Part shown: piece after piece, positions 52,748-64,000 of the stretch | How positions within the stretch are numbered: position 1 is the stretch's first letter | Layout: each line of letters opens with the position of its first letter | Assembly: GCA_921293015.1 (NCBI GenBank) | Contig: OV121081.1 | Span: 49,811,877 to 49,875,876, forward strand | Length of the DNA: 64,000 nt | Origin: Phorcus lineatus | Lineage: Eukaryota > Mollusca > Gastropoda > Trochida > Trochidae | Direction of reading: 5' to 3' | Notes under the pieces: generated by a model | What the model saw: the letters and a program-made list of their open reading frames with translations, nothing else | What the model was told of the DNA's origin: nothing | Databases searched by the model: none | Translations under genes and position numbers: made by a program

Positions 52748-54250
52748 ATATTCCTTGCATCATCAGCGGAGACACCATCCTGTTCATCAACCCAGAGCGG
52801 ACCACAGAGAAGGTTTGTTACACCAAGAAGCTTCAGACACTCGACAGCTACACCAAGGAGATCCTTGCACACGTCTTGGAAGGAACATTTGGATTTTCAA
52901 AAAATGATTCGTCCTTTTCTGGATCTCTGTTCTGGTTCCCTCTTCGGGCTCAGGAATCAAAATTGTCAGAAACTGTGTACACTGAGAGGAAGGTGATGGA
53001 TCTTTATAAGGCACTGAAGGCAGAGGCCTCAATCACCCTCCTCTTTTTGAAGTCTATCGAAGAAATACATCTCTTTAAAAGAAATCAGAACAACACAGTA
53101 AAACTTTTTTCTTCAAAATTGTCTACCAACTGCTTGGAAACTGTAAGAGCAAAAAAGTTGGCATTTGTTAATCAAGTTAAGGAAGTGAATGGGAAAATAC
53201 CAGATTCATCCATACAGAACCAACTGATGCTGGAGGTGGAGCAGGAAGATCAGACAACTTCTGTATCTGACAGACAGAGGTGGTTAGTGATCAACTACTA
53301 CAAAGGTGGAGATGTGTCTCAAAAGCTGAGAGAGCTTGATAATGATGCAAGCCTCTCGTACTGTCCCTATGTTGGTCTTGCCATACCTCTAACTACTGAG
53401 TGTAAAGGACATATCTTCTGTTTCCTGCCCCTTCCTCTGGAGAATCGGAGTCCAACCGGACTTGCACTTCATGTCAATGGTTTCTTTGCTTTGAGTCAAA
53501 ACAGAAGGTATGTCAAATGGCCGACTGCAGATCAGTTGCAAAATCAAGCTCACACTGACAAAGCGATTGAATGGAATAGATGCCTTGCTTATGAGGTCCT
53601 GCCAGACGTCTATTGCAACATGGTCCAAGAACTCATAAGATTATGCCAGGCACAGAACAACCCTGAGTCTCTTCGAGAGAAAGTATATGCCATGCTTCCA
53701 AGCCTGGATGATGTTGATCCCAATTGGCAACCATTGCTGACACGTGTTCTTGATCAGATCCCCAATGTGAATTTCCTCTACACTCAAGCATCAGGAGGGA
53801 AGTGGATAACACTGCAAGATAGCATCATCCTTGAAGAAGAAAATGAAAACTGTGACATTATATCTGAAGTATTCCTTCTCTATGAAAAAAACATTGTAGT
53901 TTTGTCTTCAAAGCTTATGTCAACACTGAAGAAAACTCAATCATCTCACATCAGAGAAGTGGATCAAGCAATGATGTTTGAGATGCTGAAGACAAATGAC
54001 AAGTACACATCTCTATCAAAAGTAAGGAAGATGGCAATCCTGAGATACCTTGGGGATCCCTGCTATCTGCAATATCTACAGCTTCTGCCAGTTGATGATG
54101 GAACATTTGTACACTTCGGCAGACCTGAAATTGTTTACTTCTGTGAAGAGCAAAGTGAGGCAGGCATGTTCCCAGGGGCTGAAAAGCAATTTGTTGCTGG
54201 TGATATCCCCTTGAATTTGAGAAATATGCTGAAGACATTTGCAAAACAAG
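52748..54250 (+). CDS. Sacsin-like gene B, coding exon 5
   Basis: This is the 1,503-bp counterpart of 155-1657, of identical length and phase, with the same block order (GSLFWFPLRAQ, GHIFCFLPLPLE, LHVNGFFALSQNRR). About 54 residue differences from gene A were counted by eye; they crowd around 53930-54060, where A reads KKAHGSRIREVTNALMFEML and B reads KKTQSSHIREVDQAMMFEML. It ends CAAG|GTGAGT. No breaks. Confidence 0.95.
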
Positions 54251-55254
54251 GTGAGTTCAATATTCCTTAAAAGGTATTTTGTTATTCACTTTCAATATAT
54301 AAGAAATTTCAAATAAGTAAGGTAAATAAGGCCAAAGTGATACAGTGCATCAATGGGTGTCTGTAAACCTTTCACATTTTGTTTCCAGAAGTAATCCCTC
54401 TTCCACACCCAACACCCAAATCCAAGGCATAGTGACAAATTTTGCCTCAATGACTGCAATACTTGCTGCTTGCTGAATTTCTCACAGGGCTTACACGAAA
54501 TGTTTTTACAACATATGGTGTGTTTGCATTGTGAAGGGAGTGAAAAAATGGTCATTTCTTACATTTATAATTCCCAATTCCTTTAAAAAAATCTTTGATT
54601 CTTATTTTACACCTTGAATGATAATCTATTTCATCTAGAGCATTGGATATAGTCACTGTGTCAGTTGTGCACAATTCGGAAATATTGATGAATTTGTTCA
54701 GCTTTTGAATAAGCCTTTATCTCTTAGACAAAGGATGACATGTTGATCATTAAGAAACATCTGTAATTTCACTTATTTATTATACACAGTTGAATTAATG
54801 TTTGCTCTACAGGGTGTATGTACAATTTTATATTGCTTATATTGAAGTTCATGCGTATTTAATGCAACATTGCATAAAATACTTCTTGTCTTTTCAAACT
54901 AAATCTATAACCTACATGTAAGTATGTAAATATTTGCAAACTAACTTATATTATAGATTAACTGAGTGTGAGTTGTTAGTTATATTGAGAGATAAACATT
55001 ATCTGCACATTATTATATTTACAAAATATTGGTGCGCACTAGTGCCTTTAAGAATCATAGTCAAAGATTCATATTTTCAAACATTTGTTGATATTTCCTC
55101 TTTAAATATGCTTGAATAGGTTGTTAAATAATTAAAAGTACTGGAAAAAATAAAGAAAACAGATCAGAATAAATATTTGTATATAAAAGAAATTTTTGTG
55201 GTTACATGTAATGATTTATGATAAAAATTGTCCTAGATTGTCCTCTTCTTTCAG
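54251..55254 (+). other. Intron 5 of gene B
   Basis: This intron of 1,004 bp runs from GTGAGT to TTCTTTCAG. Its two ends align with the ends of the tenfold longer intron 5 of gene A. It holds a truncated copy of the TTAA-bounded MITE (54848-55051). Confidence 0.85.
54848..55051 (+). mobile_element. Truncated copy of the TTAA-bounded MITE
   Basis: From GTTCATGCGTATTTAATG it follows the last about 200 bp of the MITE at 6135-6768 and ends GCGCACTAGTGCCT then TTAA (55048-55051). The left end with its inverted repeat is not found. Confidence 0.65.
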
Positions 55255-58200
55255 GTCATCTGTCCTTGGCCTTGATGTCACCATCAGTGTTTCCATCCCT
55301 TTTGAGGAGTTTCCTTGTAGACCAGTGTCCAGATGGAAATGTCCAGCTGCCATCTGGTTCTCTCAACATGGACTGGCTCAGACAGGTTTGGAGATACATC
55401 TCAATGAAGAATATCAACGTCAGAGAAACACTTGCAGGAGTTCCACTGGTGCCTGATGTTGGTCAGCAGAACCATGCCTTACTTCATCAACCAGACAAAC
55501 TTCTCATTGCAAAGACTGTACCCAACTTTGAAAGTTTGCCAGATTTGGAAGCATCTGCTCTTCAAAAGCTTGGAGTCACAATTTTGAGAAATGTTCCAGA
55601 TTTTGTTTTTGACAACCATGACATCAGAGGACATGTTATTCATTACCCAACACCAGAAGGCGTGATAAAAATTCTGGAGAATACATCTGTGATATCTAAC
55701 ATTGCCAGTTTCAATAAACATGCATCAAGACAAGAAAGACATGCTTTTCTCTGCTATATCAGTACCTTTAACTTGTCAGCAGCTTCTAAGGAAGTCCTAA
55801 TGAAACTGAAGATCTTCACTGACACCAGAAACAATGATTGTGCCATGTGCACAGTTTCAACTCTGGCCCCAGATGAAGGCTTTCCAGTCATTTATCCTGA
55901 AACATACCTGAAACAATCCTTTGAAGCCAGACAATTAGCTTTAAAACTTGGAGCAAAGAAGAAGTCTCTGGAGGATGTTTGCCTTCTGACCCTGCAGGCC
56001 ATGACAGGGTGCAGTTCCTACTCTCAAGACCAAAAGATTCAATTCATGGATTTCCTCCTGAGCAAACACCAAGCTTATTTAAAAAACCCGAACATCAATG
56101 ATTTGGCATCTGAAATTAAGTTCCTAACAACAGAAGGAGGGAGAAGCTTTTTTAAGCCGCATCAATTATTTGATAAAAAGGATTCAGATTTAGAGTCACT
56201 GTTTATGGGGGAGGACCAGTTTCCAGATCCTAAATACATCACCTCATCAAATCTTCGATCTGGACTAAGATTGATTGGGCTTAAAACTGAAGCAAACATT
56301 ACAGAGTCTGACATGATACAAACATGTACAAACATTGAAGAACTTGTAGCAATTGAAAGTTTTGCTGAAGCAGAATGTAAAATCAAAACTATGATTAAAG
56401 TCTTAAAAAGGAGACCATTCAACAGAAACTTGTTATTTCCTCTCCAGGATTGTTGCTGCATTCCAAGAATGAAACAGAGACCAACAACATACCCCAAAAG
56501 CTTGCCCTTCAAGTCTGAATCAGCCTCCATGTTCCTGAAATCATCTGAGCTTCTCAGTTCTAAGCATTTGGAGCTTGTTGGATCAGTTTTTCCTGTAGCT
56601 GTAGAACTGCCAGAAACTGTTGAAGAAGTCTTTGGTATCAGGAGACTGCCTACTTCAAAACAAGTTGTTGAACATTTGAGAAACATAACCCATTGTTACA
56701 GAAGTGAAGAGCATCACATCTATGCTGGCATTCTTCATGAGAACTACAAGTTTCTCTCATCAGCTTATGATCTTTCCTGCCAAGATATAGACTTCATGCA
56801 GGATATCAACTCTGTATGGACAGATGATGGATTCAAGAAACCTCACACTGTTTATTTGGACAAAACTGACAAAGATTTAAATCTTTGGCCATACCGTTTT
56901 CCTCTTCCAAAAGCTATGCAGGAGTGGAAATGTCTTATGCTCAAAATAGGATCACACCCACACCAAACAGCTGATATGCTAGGAATGGTCCTTAAAGAAA
57001 TCAAACAGAAACATGATGATCTTAGGATTACAAATAGAAGAAATCCCTTGGAAGCTCAACAAGATTTGCAACTCATCTTACAGATATTAGGAGTCTTAAA
57101 AGATCTACCCGTGGATGAGAGACCACAGCAAATATATTTGCCAACACACCAAGAGCATGATAACTTTCTTGTTCTTCTTCCTGTGAGTGACTGCACCTTC
57201 TGCAATGCTAACTGGCTAAGAATGCAGACATCATTTTCAACATCCGAGTCTGGAGATGTCATCAGTTATGTCCATGCTGACATTTCAGAGAATACAGCCA
57301 GACAGCTTGGTGTATCCTCCTTGACAGATCGAGTGATGGACGACACAGAGGACCTGGATATGGAGTATGAACAGAATGAACCTTTGACAACCAGGCTGAA
57401 GAACCTCCTCCGAGAGTACACTGACGGGTTCTCTGTTCCTAAGGAGCTGATACAGAATGCAGATGATGCTGGTGCCACTGAAGTCTGTTTCATGTATGAT
57501 GAGAGACAGAATATGAATGCCAGAACATTCTTGATGCATGAAGGCATGAGTTCTCTTCAGGGACCGGCATTCTGGGCTTATAACAATGCCAAGTTTGAAA
57601 AAAGTGACTTTGCTAACATACTTAAACTCAGTGGAGCGACCAAAGAGGAGGATGCTACAAAAGTTGGAAAATTTGGTTTAGGATTCAATTCTGTCTATAA
57701 TTTAACAGATGTGCCAAGCTTCATCAGTGAAAACACTGTAGCCATCTTTGATCCTCATAGGACACATCTGGGAAGAGGTGGGTTGAGAGCAAATCTCAGA
57801 TCATACAAAAATCAACTGATGCTTAAAAAAATGCACGGACAATTCAAACCATTTGATGGTATCTTTGGATGTAACTTCAGAGGAGAAACCATCTGCCAAG
57901 GGACGCTCTTCAGATTTCCACTAAGAACACAAGAACAGGCTAGCTGCAGCGAAATAAAGAAGCTCTCATATTCAAAGTCAGAAATGGAGAAATTTTTCCA
58001 AAAGTTTCTTGAAGGTTGTGGAAACTTGATTCTCTTCACACAAAATGTAGTATCTGTGAAGTTCTTTCATTTGCCTGAAGATTGTGATCCATCTACACCT
58101 AACCTTCTGGTGCATGTTACCAAAGATGTCCTCTACAAACAAGTACTATCTCCCCTGCATCAACCATTAGATGTACAAAATGTTCTCTACTTTGCAAATG

Positions 58201-61200
58201 AACAGAGACAAGCAAATTCTAAGAGCAACACTGTAATCAAAATCAAAGAAAGAACCATTGTCAAACGAGAGATATTGGACTCGGAATTAACAAGACAACT
58301 GAATGGTGTCATTGGTTCCAAGACACTTCCATGGAACATAACATGGGCCATAGGAACAAAGGAATCTTCTGTCTTTGCAACCTCTGGTATACTGAAAGGT
58401 CTCATTCCATTAGCTGGTGTTGCAGTTGCCCTACAATATAAAGGGGAACTGGCTAAAATTTTCAATATCCAGGAAAGTCCAAAAGGTTTCTATACAGAAG
58501 GACACCTTTTCTGTTTCTTGCCCCTGCCAATCAAGTCAAACCTACCAGTTCATATCAATGCCGGCTTTGCACTGACACCTGACAGAAGACAACTATGTAC
58601 AATGACAGAAGACGACAAGATGCTGCAGGAAGCACAATGGAATGAAGCCTTGATGACAGATGCTGTCAGTAGAGCATATGTCCTTGGTCTTGCAGATGCA
58701 CCGATTCTGAGTCCTGAAGATATTACACAATACTATGAACTTTGGCCTTTGACAATTAGAGATCAGCCTCATCTTGTGAAAGGATTCTACAAGATTGTCA
58801 CCGAAGAGCAAGTGGATATTTTTGTTGTCCACAAAGGTTTTAGTTTAGAGAGGTCTTCTTTTGGAAAAATTAGGTACCTTGACCGAAAGCTGTGCAGAGA
58901 TGTTCTTGGTGATATTGCTTTGAAAGCTGCCGAACATTATTGGAATAATGAAGCTGAACATCTAGCAAGGATTCCACAAACAGTCCAGAAATGTTTTGAA
59001 GATGCAGGATTCCGAGATCAGTTAAAATCAAGATGTTTAGATGAACTGGAATTTTTTCAAAAGATTTTCTTTCCACATATTGCTGACTCATACTGGTCTC
59101 ACGAGGAAAGAAACAAACTGACAATTTATGCTCTGGATAGCAATTGTCCTGAAATTCTAGAGCTAGTGAAGAAAGTCAGATGTATCCCAACCAAACCATC
59201 AGGAATTCTCAAACAGCCACGTGAGCTTGTGCACAGTTACGGGAGGTGCCGTAGTCTTTTTGAAGAAGATGATGAATGCTTTGTTTATGAAGATTCAGAC
59301 TCTGGATTTTCTATTACAACACGGCTGAAAGTATTGTGTGATCTTGGCATGATTAAAGACAATTTGCCATATCTAGCTCTTCTGGAAAGAGCAGGGACAG
59401 TTTCTCTTCTTCAACAAAAAAAGCCAAAACTTGCAAGGAAACGCTCTAATGAAATTATAAGTTACCTGTCTCATGTTGAATATTCAAACTTGAAAGCGAC
59501 TTACCAGTTTTCAAGGTATCCAGAAGAGATAAAGCAACAATTACAAAATATCCCATTCTTGCCAATACTTCAAAGACCATCAAGCTGGAAACTGCCTTGG
59601 AAAGCTGATGGCGGTGAAGCTCTAGCATGTGCTTCAGACCTTTTTGTAAAGGGTGCTACAAATCTTGCTGGAAGTTTAAAGCTGATTATTGATGACACAG
59701 CACTTTTTGACAAGTATCATTCAGGGGAAGTTTTGTACCAACTTGGATTAAATCAGACAAGTGATGTTAATGTAGATGTAGTTGTCTCACAACTTGACTA
59801 CTTGGCGGCTTATGTTGAGAGTGACCTTAAGTGGGGTAAAACCAAAGAAGCAAGTGACATGTGTAATGAACTGTATAAATACCTGAATGAAAAATGTCGC
59901 CTAGAGAATGATGAGGAAAGAACAGGAATCTGTGAGTTGATCAACAGTCGTCTTGGGCAGAAAAAAGTGATACTCACAGGAGGAAAAATGGTGTACCCTG
60001 AACAAGTGGCCTTTGAACTTTCTCTTGAACTCTCACCATATCTTTTCAAATTAGAGAGACTGTACAAACAATACAAACATTTCTTTGAATCTTTAAGTGT
60101 AAGGAAGACATTTGAAATGGATGACATTGTAAAAACAGTCAAAACTATTCAAGAAGCAACCGGTTCAGAAAAACTTTCATTAGATAACCTTAGATGTTTT
60201 GGCAGATTGATGCAGTATTTGTTGGAAATTTTGCAGCCTGATCCTGATGATATTGATGACATAGATTCAGTGTTTTTACCTGATGAAAATGGCTATCTTT
60301 GTCAGGCATCAGAGCTTTGCATAAATGACTGTTCAGTCATTGAAGATGACCCTGAAACAATGAGATTTGTCCATCCTCTCATTAACCAAAGAGTTGCAAG
60401 TTTGTTTGGCGTGAAAGGAAAGCGTGAAGCTGACTTGAATGATGACATCTCATTGCTGCCATTTGGGCAGAGTGAAAAACTTACATCAAGATTGCAGAGG
60501 ATTCTGAGTGGGTATCCACGTGATGCTTCGATCATGAAGGAGCTTCTGCAAAATGCAGATGATGCAAATGCAACAGAGCTGATGTTCATCAAGGATTTCA
60601 GGACACTTCCAAGTGACACAGTGGTCAGCGAGGGATGGAAGGAGTTGCAGGGACCCGCACTATGTGTTTACAACAACAGTTACTTCTCTGATAAAGACTT
60701 CATTGGTATCCAAAACCTTGGAGAAGGAAGCAAGGGACATGATCCAGTGAAGACTGGACAGTATGGTGTTGGCTTCAATGCTGTGTACCATCTAACCGAT
60801 GTTCCATCCTTCATGACTGTTGGACCAGGCACAGAGAAAACTGTTTGTGCACTTGATCCTCACATTTGTTATGTCCCTTGGGCATCAAGGAAACTACCAG
60901 GAGGACGGATAACCAAACTCGACGGTAAGAGGAACAAATATAAGGACTTCTTTGCTGGGTACCTAGAAGATTGTGTGCCCCTTCAAGACAAAGGGACTCT
61001 ATTTCGTTTTCCTCTAAGAACTAAAGAAATGGCTAACGAATCTGATATTTCCAAGAAGGAAATTACCACTCAAAAGGTTGAAAAGTTGTTGGAAGATTTT
61101 AAAACTGAAATGTTTAACTCACTTTTGTTTCTCCATTGCGTCAAGAAAATCACCATTGCTCGTGTGACTGAAGATGGAAGATTGGTTAAGGAATATTGGG

Positions 61201-64000
61201 TTGAATCAGAAATGAATGGATCTGACAGTCTGAAACAAACAGGTTATTTGGCTCATCTTAGAACTCAAGCTGAAAATGTCAAAGACCACACAACTGGTGT
61301 TAGTATTCATGATATTTCTCCACTAGAAATTCAGCTGTCATTGTCAGTGAGGGACTCCAACTCAACAAAGCAAGATTGGTTGATAGTGCATCGCTCAGGA
61401 TTCTCACCAGATAAACCACTTCCAGAATCATTAGAAAAATCCTGGGAAAAGGGCGACATCGGTCTCCTTCCAAGAGGAGGAGTAGCAGTACCATTGCCAT
61501 CAGACTTTAAAAATCCATCCTGCAAGTTTAAAGGAAAAGCATTCTGTATTTTACCTCTACCGATAGAGACAGGTTTACCAGTGCATGTGAATGGTCATTT
61601 TGCTCTTGATCACGAAGCCAGAAGAAACTTGTGGCATGGGAGTGATGACTACAGATGTGACTGGAACAAACACACACTGGAAGCAATTATCATTCCTGCT
61701 TACATATCTGCATTGCAGGCCATGAAAGGTAAGCTAGAATGCACAAAGATCCTTCAGTCAGATGTCCTTGAGAAGCGTTTAAACTTGTATTATGGATTCT
61801 TTCCAGAAATGTCCTCTCTGCCACACATTTTGTGGACAACTCTGGCAAAAAAGTTTTACTCTGAACTTGTTGAAAAGAAAACTGCTCTTTTTCCTGTTAT
61901 CAAACCAGCTAAAGGTAGGTTTGGTGATTATCCTGTCAATGATAGACAACCAATTCAACAAAATGTAACATGGGTTACTTTGTCTGTCAGCAGGGGATTC
62001 CCAGGATATTTCAACACCTTGATTACATATTACCCACTTAAAAACCAGAAGGAAGCGCCTTTACTTCAGACTTGGCAAACACATATGTCAGATAAAAAAA
62101 CCCAGGAAAGTAGAATTCAGGAAAGTAAAGAGACACGAAGGAACATTAGACTGTTGACTGAAAATCTACGAGACCTTGGCATGAAAATAATTGAAGCACC
62201 CGATTGTATCTACAACTACTTTGTAGAAGCTGGACTTGAAAAAGAAGTCAGTGTAGTTACCCCAGAATATGTGATGTCTTTTTTGAAATCTCATGAAGAG
62301 GAGGGTCATGACAAATGTATGATTGGAAATTTGCCAAAGAACATCAAGGATACCACTTTGAAATCGGTATCTACTGCAAAACGGATCATAGATTTTGTTG
62401 TGAAAGGAGAATCATTTGCTTCAGAAATATGTGGATTACCATTGGCTGTTACAATGTCTGAAATCCTGACTGTCTTTAAAAGTTCTGATCAGTTGATTGT
62501 CAGCAAGTTTTCTGACCTATTGGAAAAAGTTCCTAAATTGGTTATTCATAGTATTTTGACAAAGTATTTTGCCAAACATGCTCATGACTGTCCTGCTTTG
62601 ACACCACTGACTTTAGACTTACTGATAGATCTTCTTCCAAGACTTCTTGATACAACTATTTTCATGACACAGATACCAATACAATGGAATACACATTTTT
62701 TAACCAAATCCTGGCTTTCACGCTTTTGGCAGTTCATTGAAGAATGTCTGTCTTTACTTTTAAGAGATCAGAAAATGAACTTGTCTGCCCCTTGGGTTAG
62801 AAATCAGTTGCAAATGATTAGCTCATGGTCTCTATTCCCTGCTCTGCATAGTTGTTCAGGTCAACTTTATCTCTATCCACTGACTGAGACTGCAAAAATA
62901 TTTGACTTGGACACAGTTTCAGATGAAGGCAGTAGGAAGGCCTTACAAAAACTCAATATACCTGTGTATGAAAGTGGTATCTTGAGGAACGATTATGGAT
63001 TTCCAAGTACTTGTCATTTGAAAATGGCTTCTCATTTGTTTGGAAGCTGGAAAAGACCTGGATCTTTACTGTTTGTTCTTTCAGAAGTTGATTGGACAGA
63101 AGGTTGTCCACTGAAAGAAACTGAGGCAGAACTACTCTTGCAGCATTTATCTAGAAATCAGGATCAGTTGTCTATGGATTTGACCAATGCTCAAAGTAGA
63201 TTGATTAATCTACCGCTCTATTCCAACATTTCAGGGAGATTGGTTCCACTGCAAGGTGCAGCTGTTGTAAGAGGGTCATATTTTTTGCTGAAGACAGGAT
63301 TGGAAGAATTTGAACAACAGACTGGCATAGTCTTTTTGAAGCATTCTCCTCTTCTTGATTATTTGTATTCATATGTAAATAACAAACCAATATCAATCAC
63401 TGAGGTGTATTCCAGGTTCTTGATTCCCCAATTTCACTGTATTCCAAGTCAATTCAGATCTGATCACATCAAGTTTATAAGACAAGAACTTTTGAAGAAG
63501 AGTGACAGTTATAGTGAGGAGCAGAAAAAGCTCATTACTCAGTTGAAGGCTTTGAAGTTTATAGAAACCTCAGATGGAACTCTTCATAGGGCATGTGAAT
63601 TCTACAGCAATGAGGAAGTTTTCTGTACCATGTTGCCTCCTGAAGCATTCCTACCGTCACCATACAATCAGTATGAATGGCAAAGTTTCCTGGTTCTGTT
63701 GGGTCTTCATGCATCTGTTACTGTAGATGACTTTGTTACATTTGCAAAAGTAGTTGAGCGACTTGGTTCTCAAGAAACGTCTTTTTCAAGAGAACTTGCT
63801 AAGAAGTCAGATGTACTGATAAATCATCTGTGGTCAAGAAAAAGCGTTTTGAAAGAAGGACTTCTTCATAGAATAAGAGACATCAAGTTCCTTTGGCCTT
63901 ACAATGTGCGGCTCCAACACAGAATTGGAGAAACTTTAATCAACATCCACCCTCAATTTCAAAAAGCGAAACGTCTTATATGCTTTTCAGAATCGGTTTC
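55255..64000 (+). CDS. Sacsin-like gene B, giant exon (continues past the window)
   Basis: Reading in the frame fixed by the exon 5 junction (GHLSLALMSPSVF), I found no stop in 8,746 bp up to the window end, about 2,915 codons. It holds the second ATPase repeat (KELIQNADDAGATE, about 57445; VGKFGLGFNSVYNLTD, with Lys where A has Arg) and the third (KELLQNADDANATE, about 60537; GQYGVGFNAVYHLTD). Compared with A there is a 22-residue longer segment at about 62020-62130, three extra residues near 60066-60080 and single-residue losses near 58905 and 63615. The J-domain and HEPN end lie beyond the window. Like its neighbour it is presumably a functional giant co-chaperone gene. Confidence 0.95.

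Noticed and set aside
52738..54270. Open frame starting at the ATG at 52738 as a separate gene
   Set aside because: Same situation as at 145: the ATG lies before the acceptor and the exon belongs to gene B.

Overview
This is eukaryotic genomic DNA: AT-rich, with split genes, GT-AG introns and dense repeats. The repeats (tRNA-derived SINEs, TTAA-bounded MITEs, a Ty3/gypsy element, Jockey/CR1-like LINE debris and a dispersed family with GTCCGTCC-rich starts and runs of GACCCC) and a local duplication of a sacsin-like gene suggest a marine invertebrate, most likely a bivalve mollusc. That assignment is inference from repeat style and gene content.

Layout. (1) 155-24624, + strand: the 3' part of sacsin-like gene A. 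It has a 1.5 kb exon, a 10.1 kb intron packed with repeats, one giant exon of 10,955 bp and a short last exon. Upstream exons lie before the window or are absent. (2) 24625-50020: about 25 kb without a recognised host gene. It holds minisatellites, a microsatellite, two broken LINE pieces (35.8-38.25 kb), copies of a dispersed repeat, and a Ty3/gypsy element on the minus strand (43782-48464) with both LTRs, a 5-bp target duplication and a nested MITE. (3) 50021-64000, + strand: sacsin-like gene B from its start codon. Five introns lie in the window, and the giant exon is open without a stop from 55255 to the window end.

A and B are tandem paralogues: the 1,503-bp exon has the same length and phase in both, and by eye its protein is about 89% identical (about 54 differences in about 501 residues). 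Combining B's first exons with A's later exons gives a model of exactly 4,379 codons with all junction phases agreeing. Human sacsin has 4,579 residues. The visible architecture is three sacsin/HSP90-like ATPase repeats, a J-domain (HPD motif) and a C-terminal HEPN domain; the vertebrate N-terminal ubiquitin-like domain is not seen. Sacsin is a giant co-chaperone linked to HSP70, proteostasis, the cytoskeleton and mitochondria; transfer of that role to these genes is inference.

The points most worth a second look are a tripled intron/exon boundary at the last exon of gene A (two usable acceptors 60 bp apart, in frame), the TTAA-bounded elements that swell intron 5 of gene A, the nested insertion that dates events in the gypsy element, and the scrambled LINE segments.
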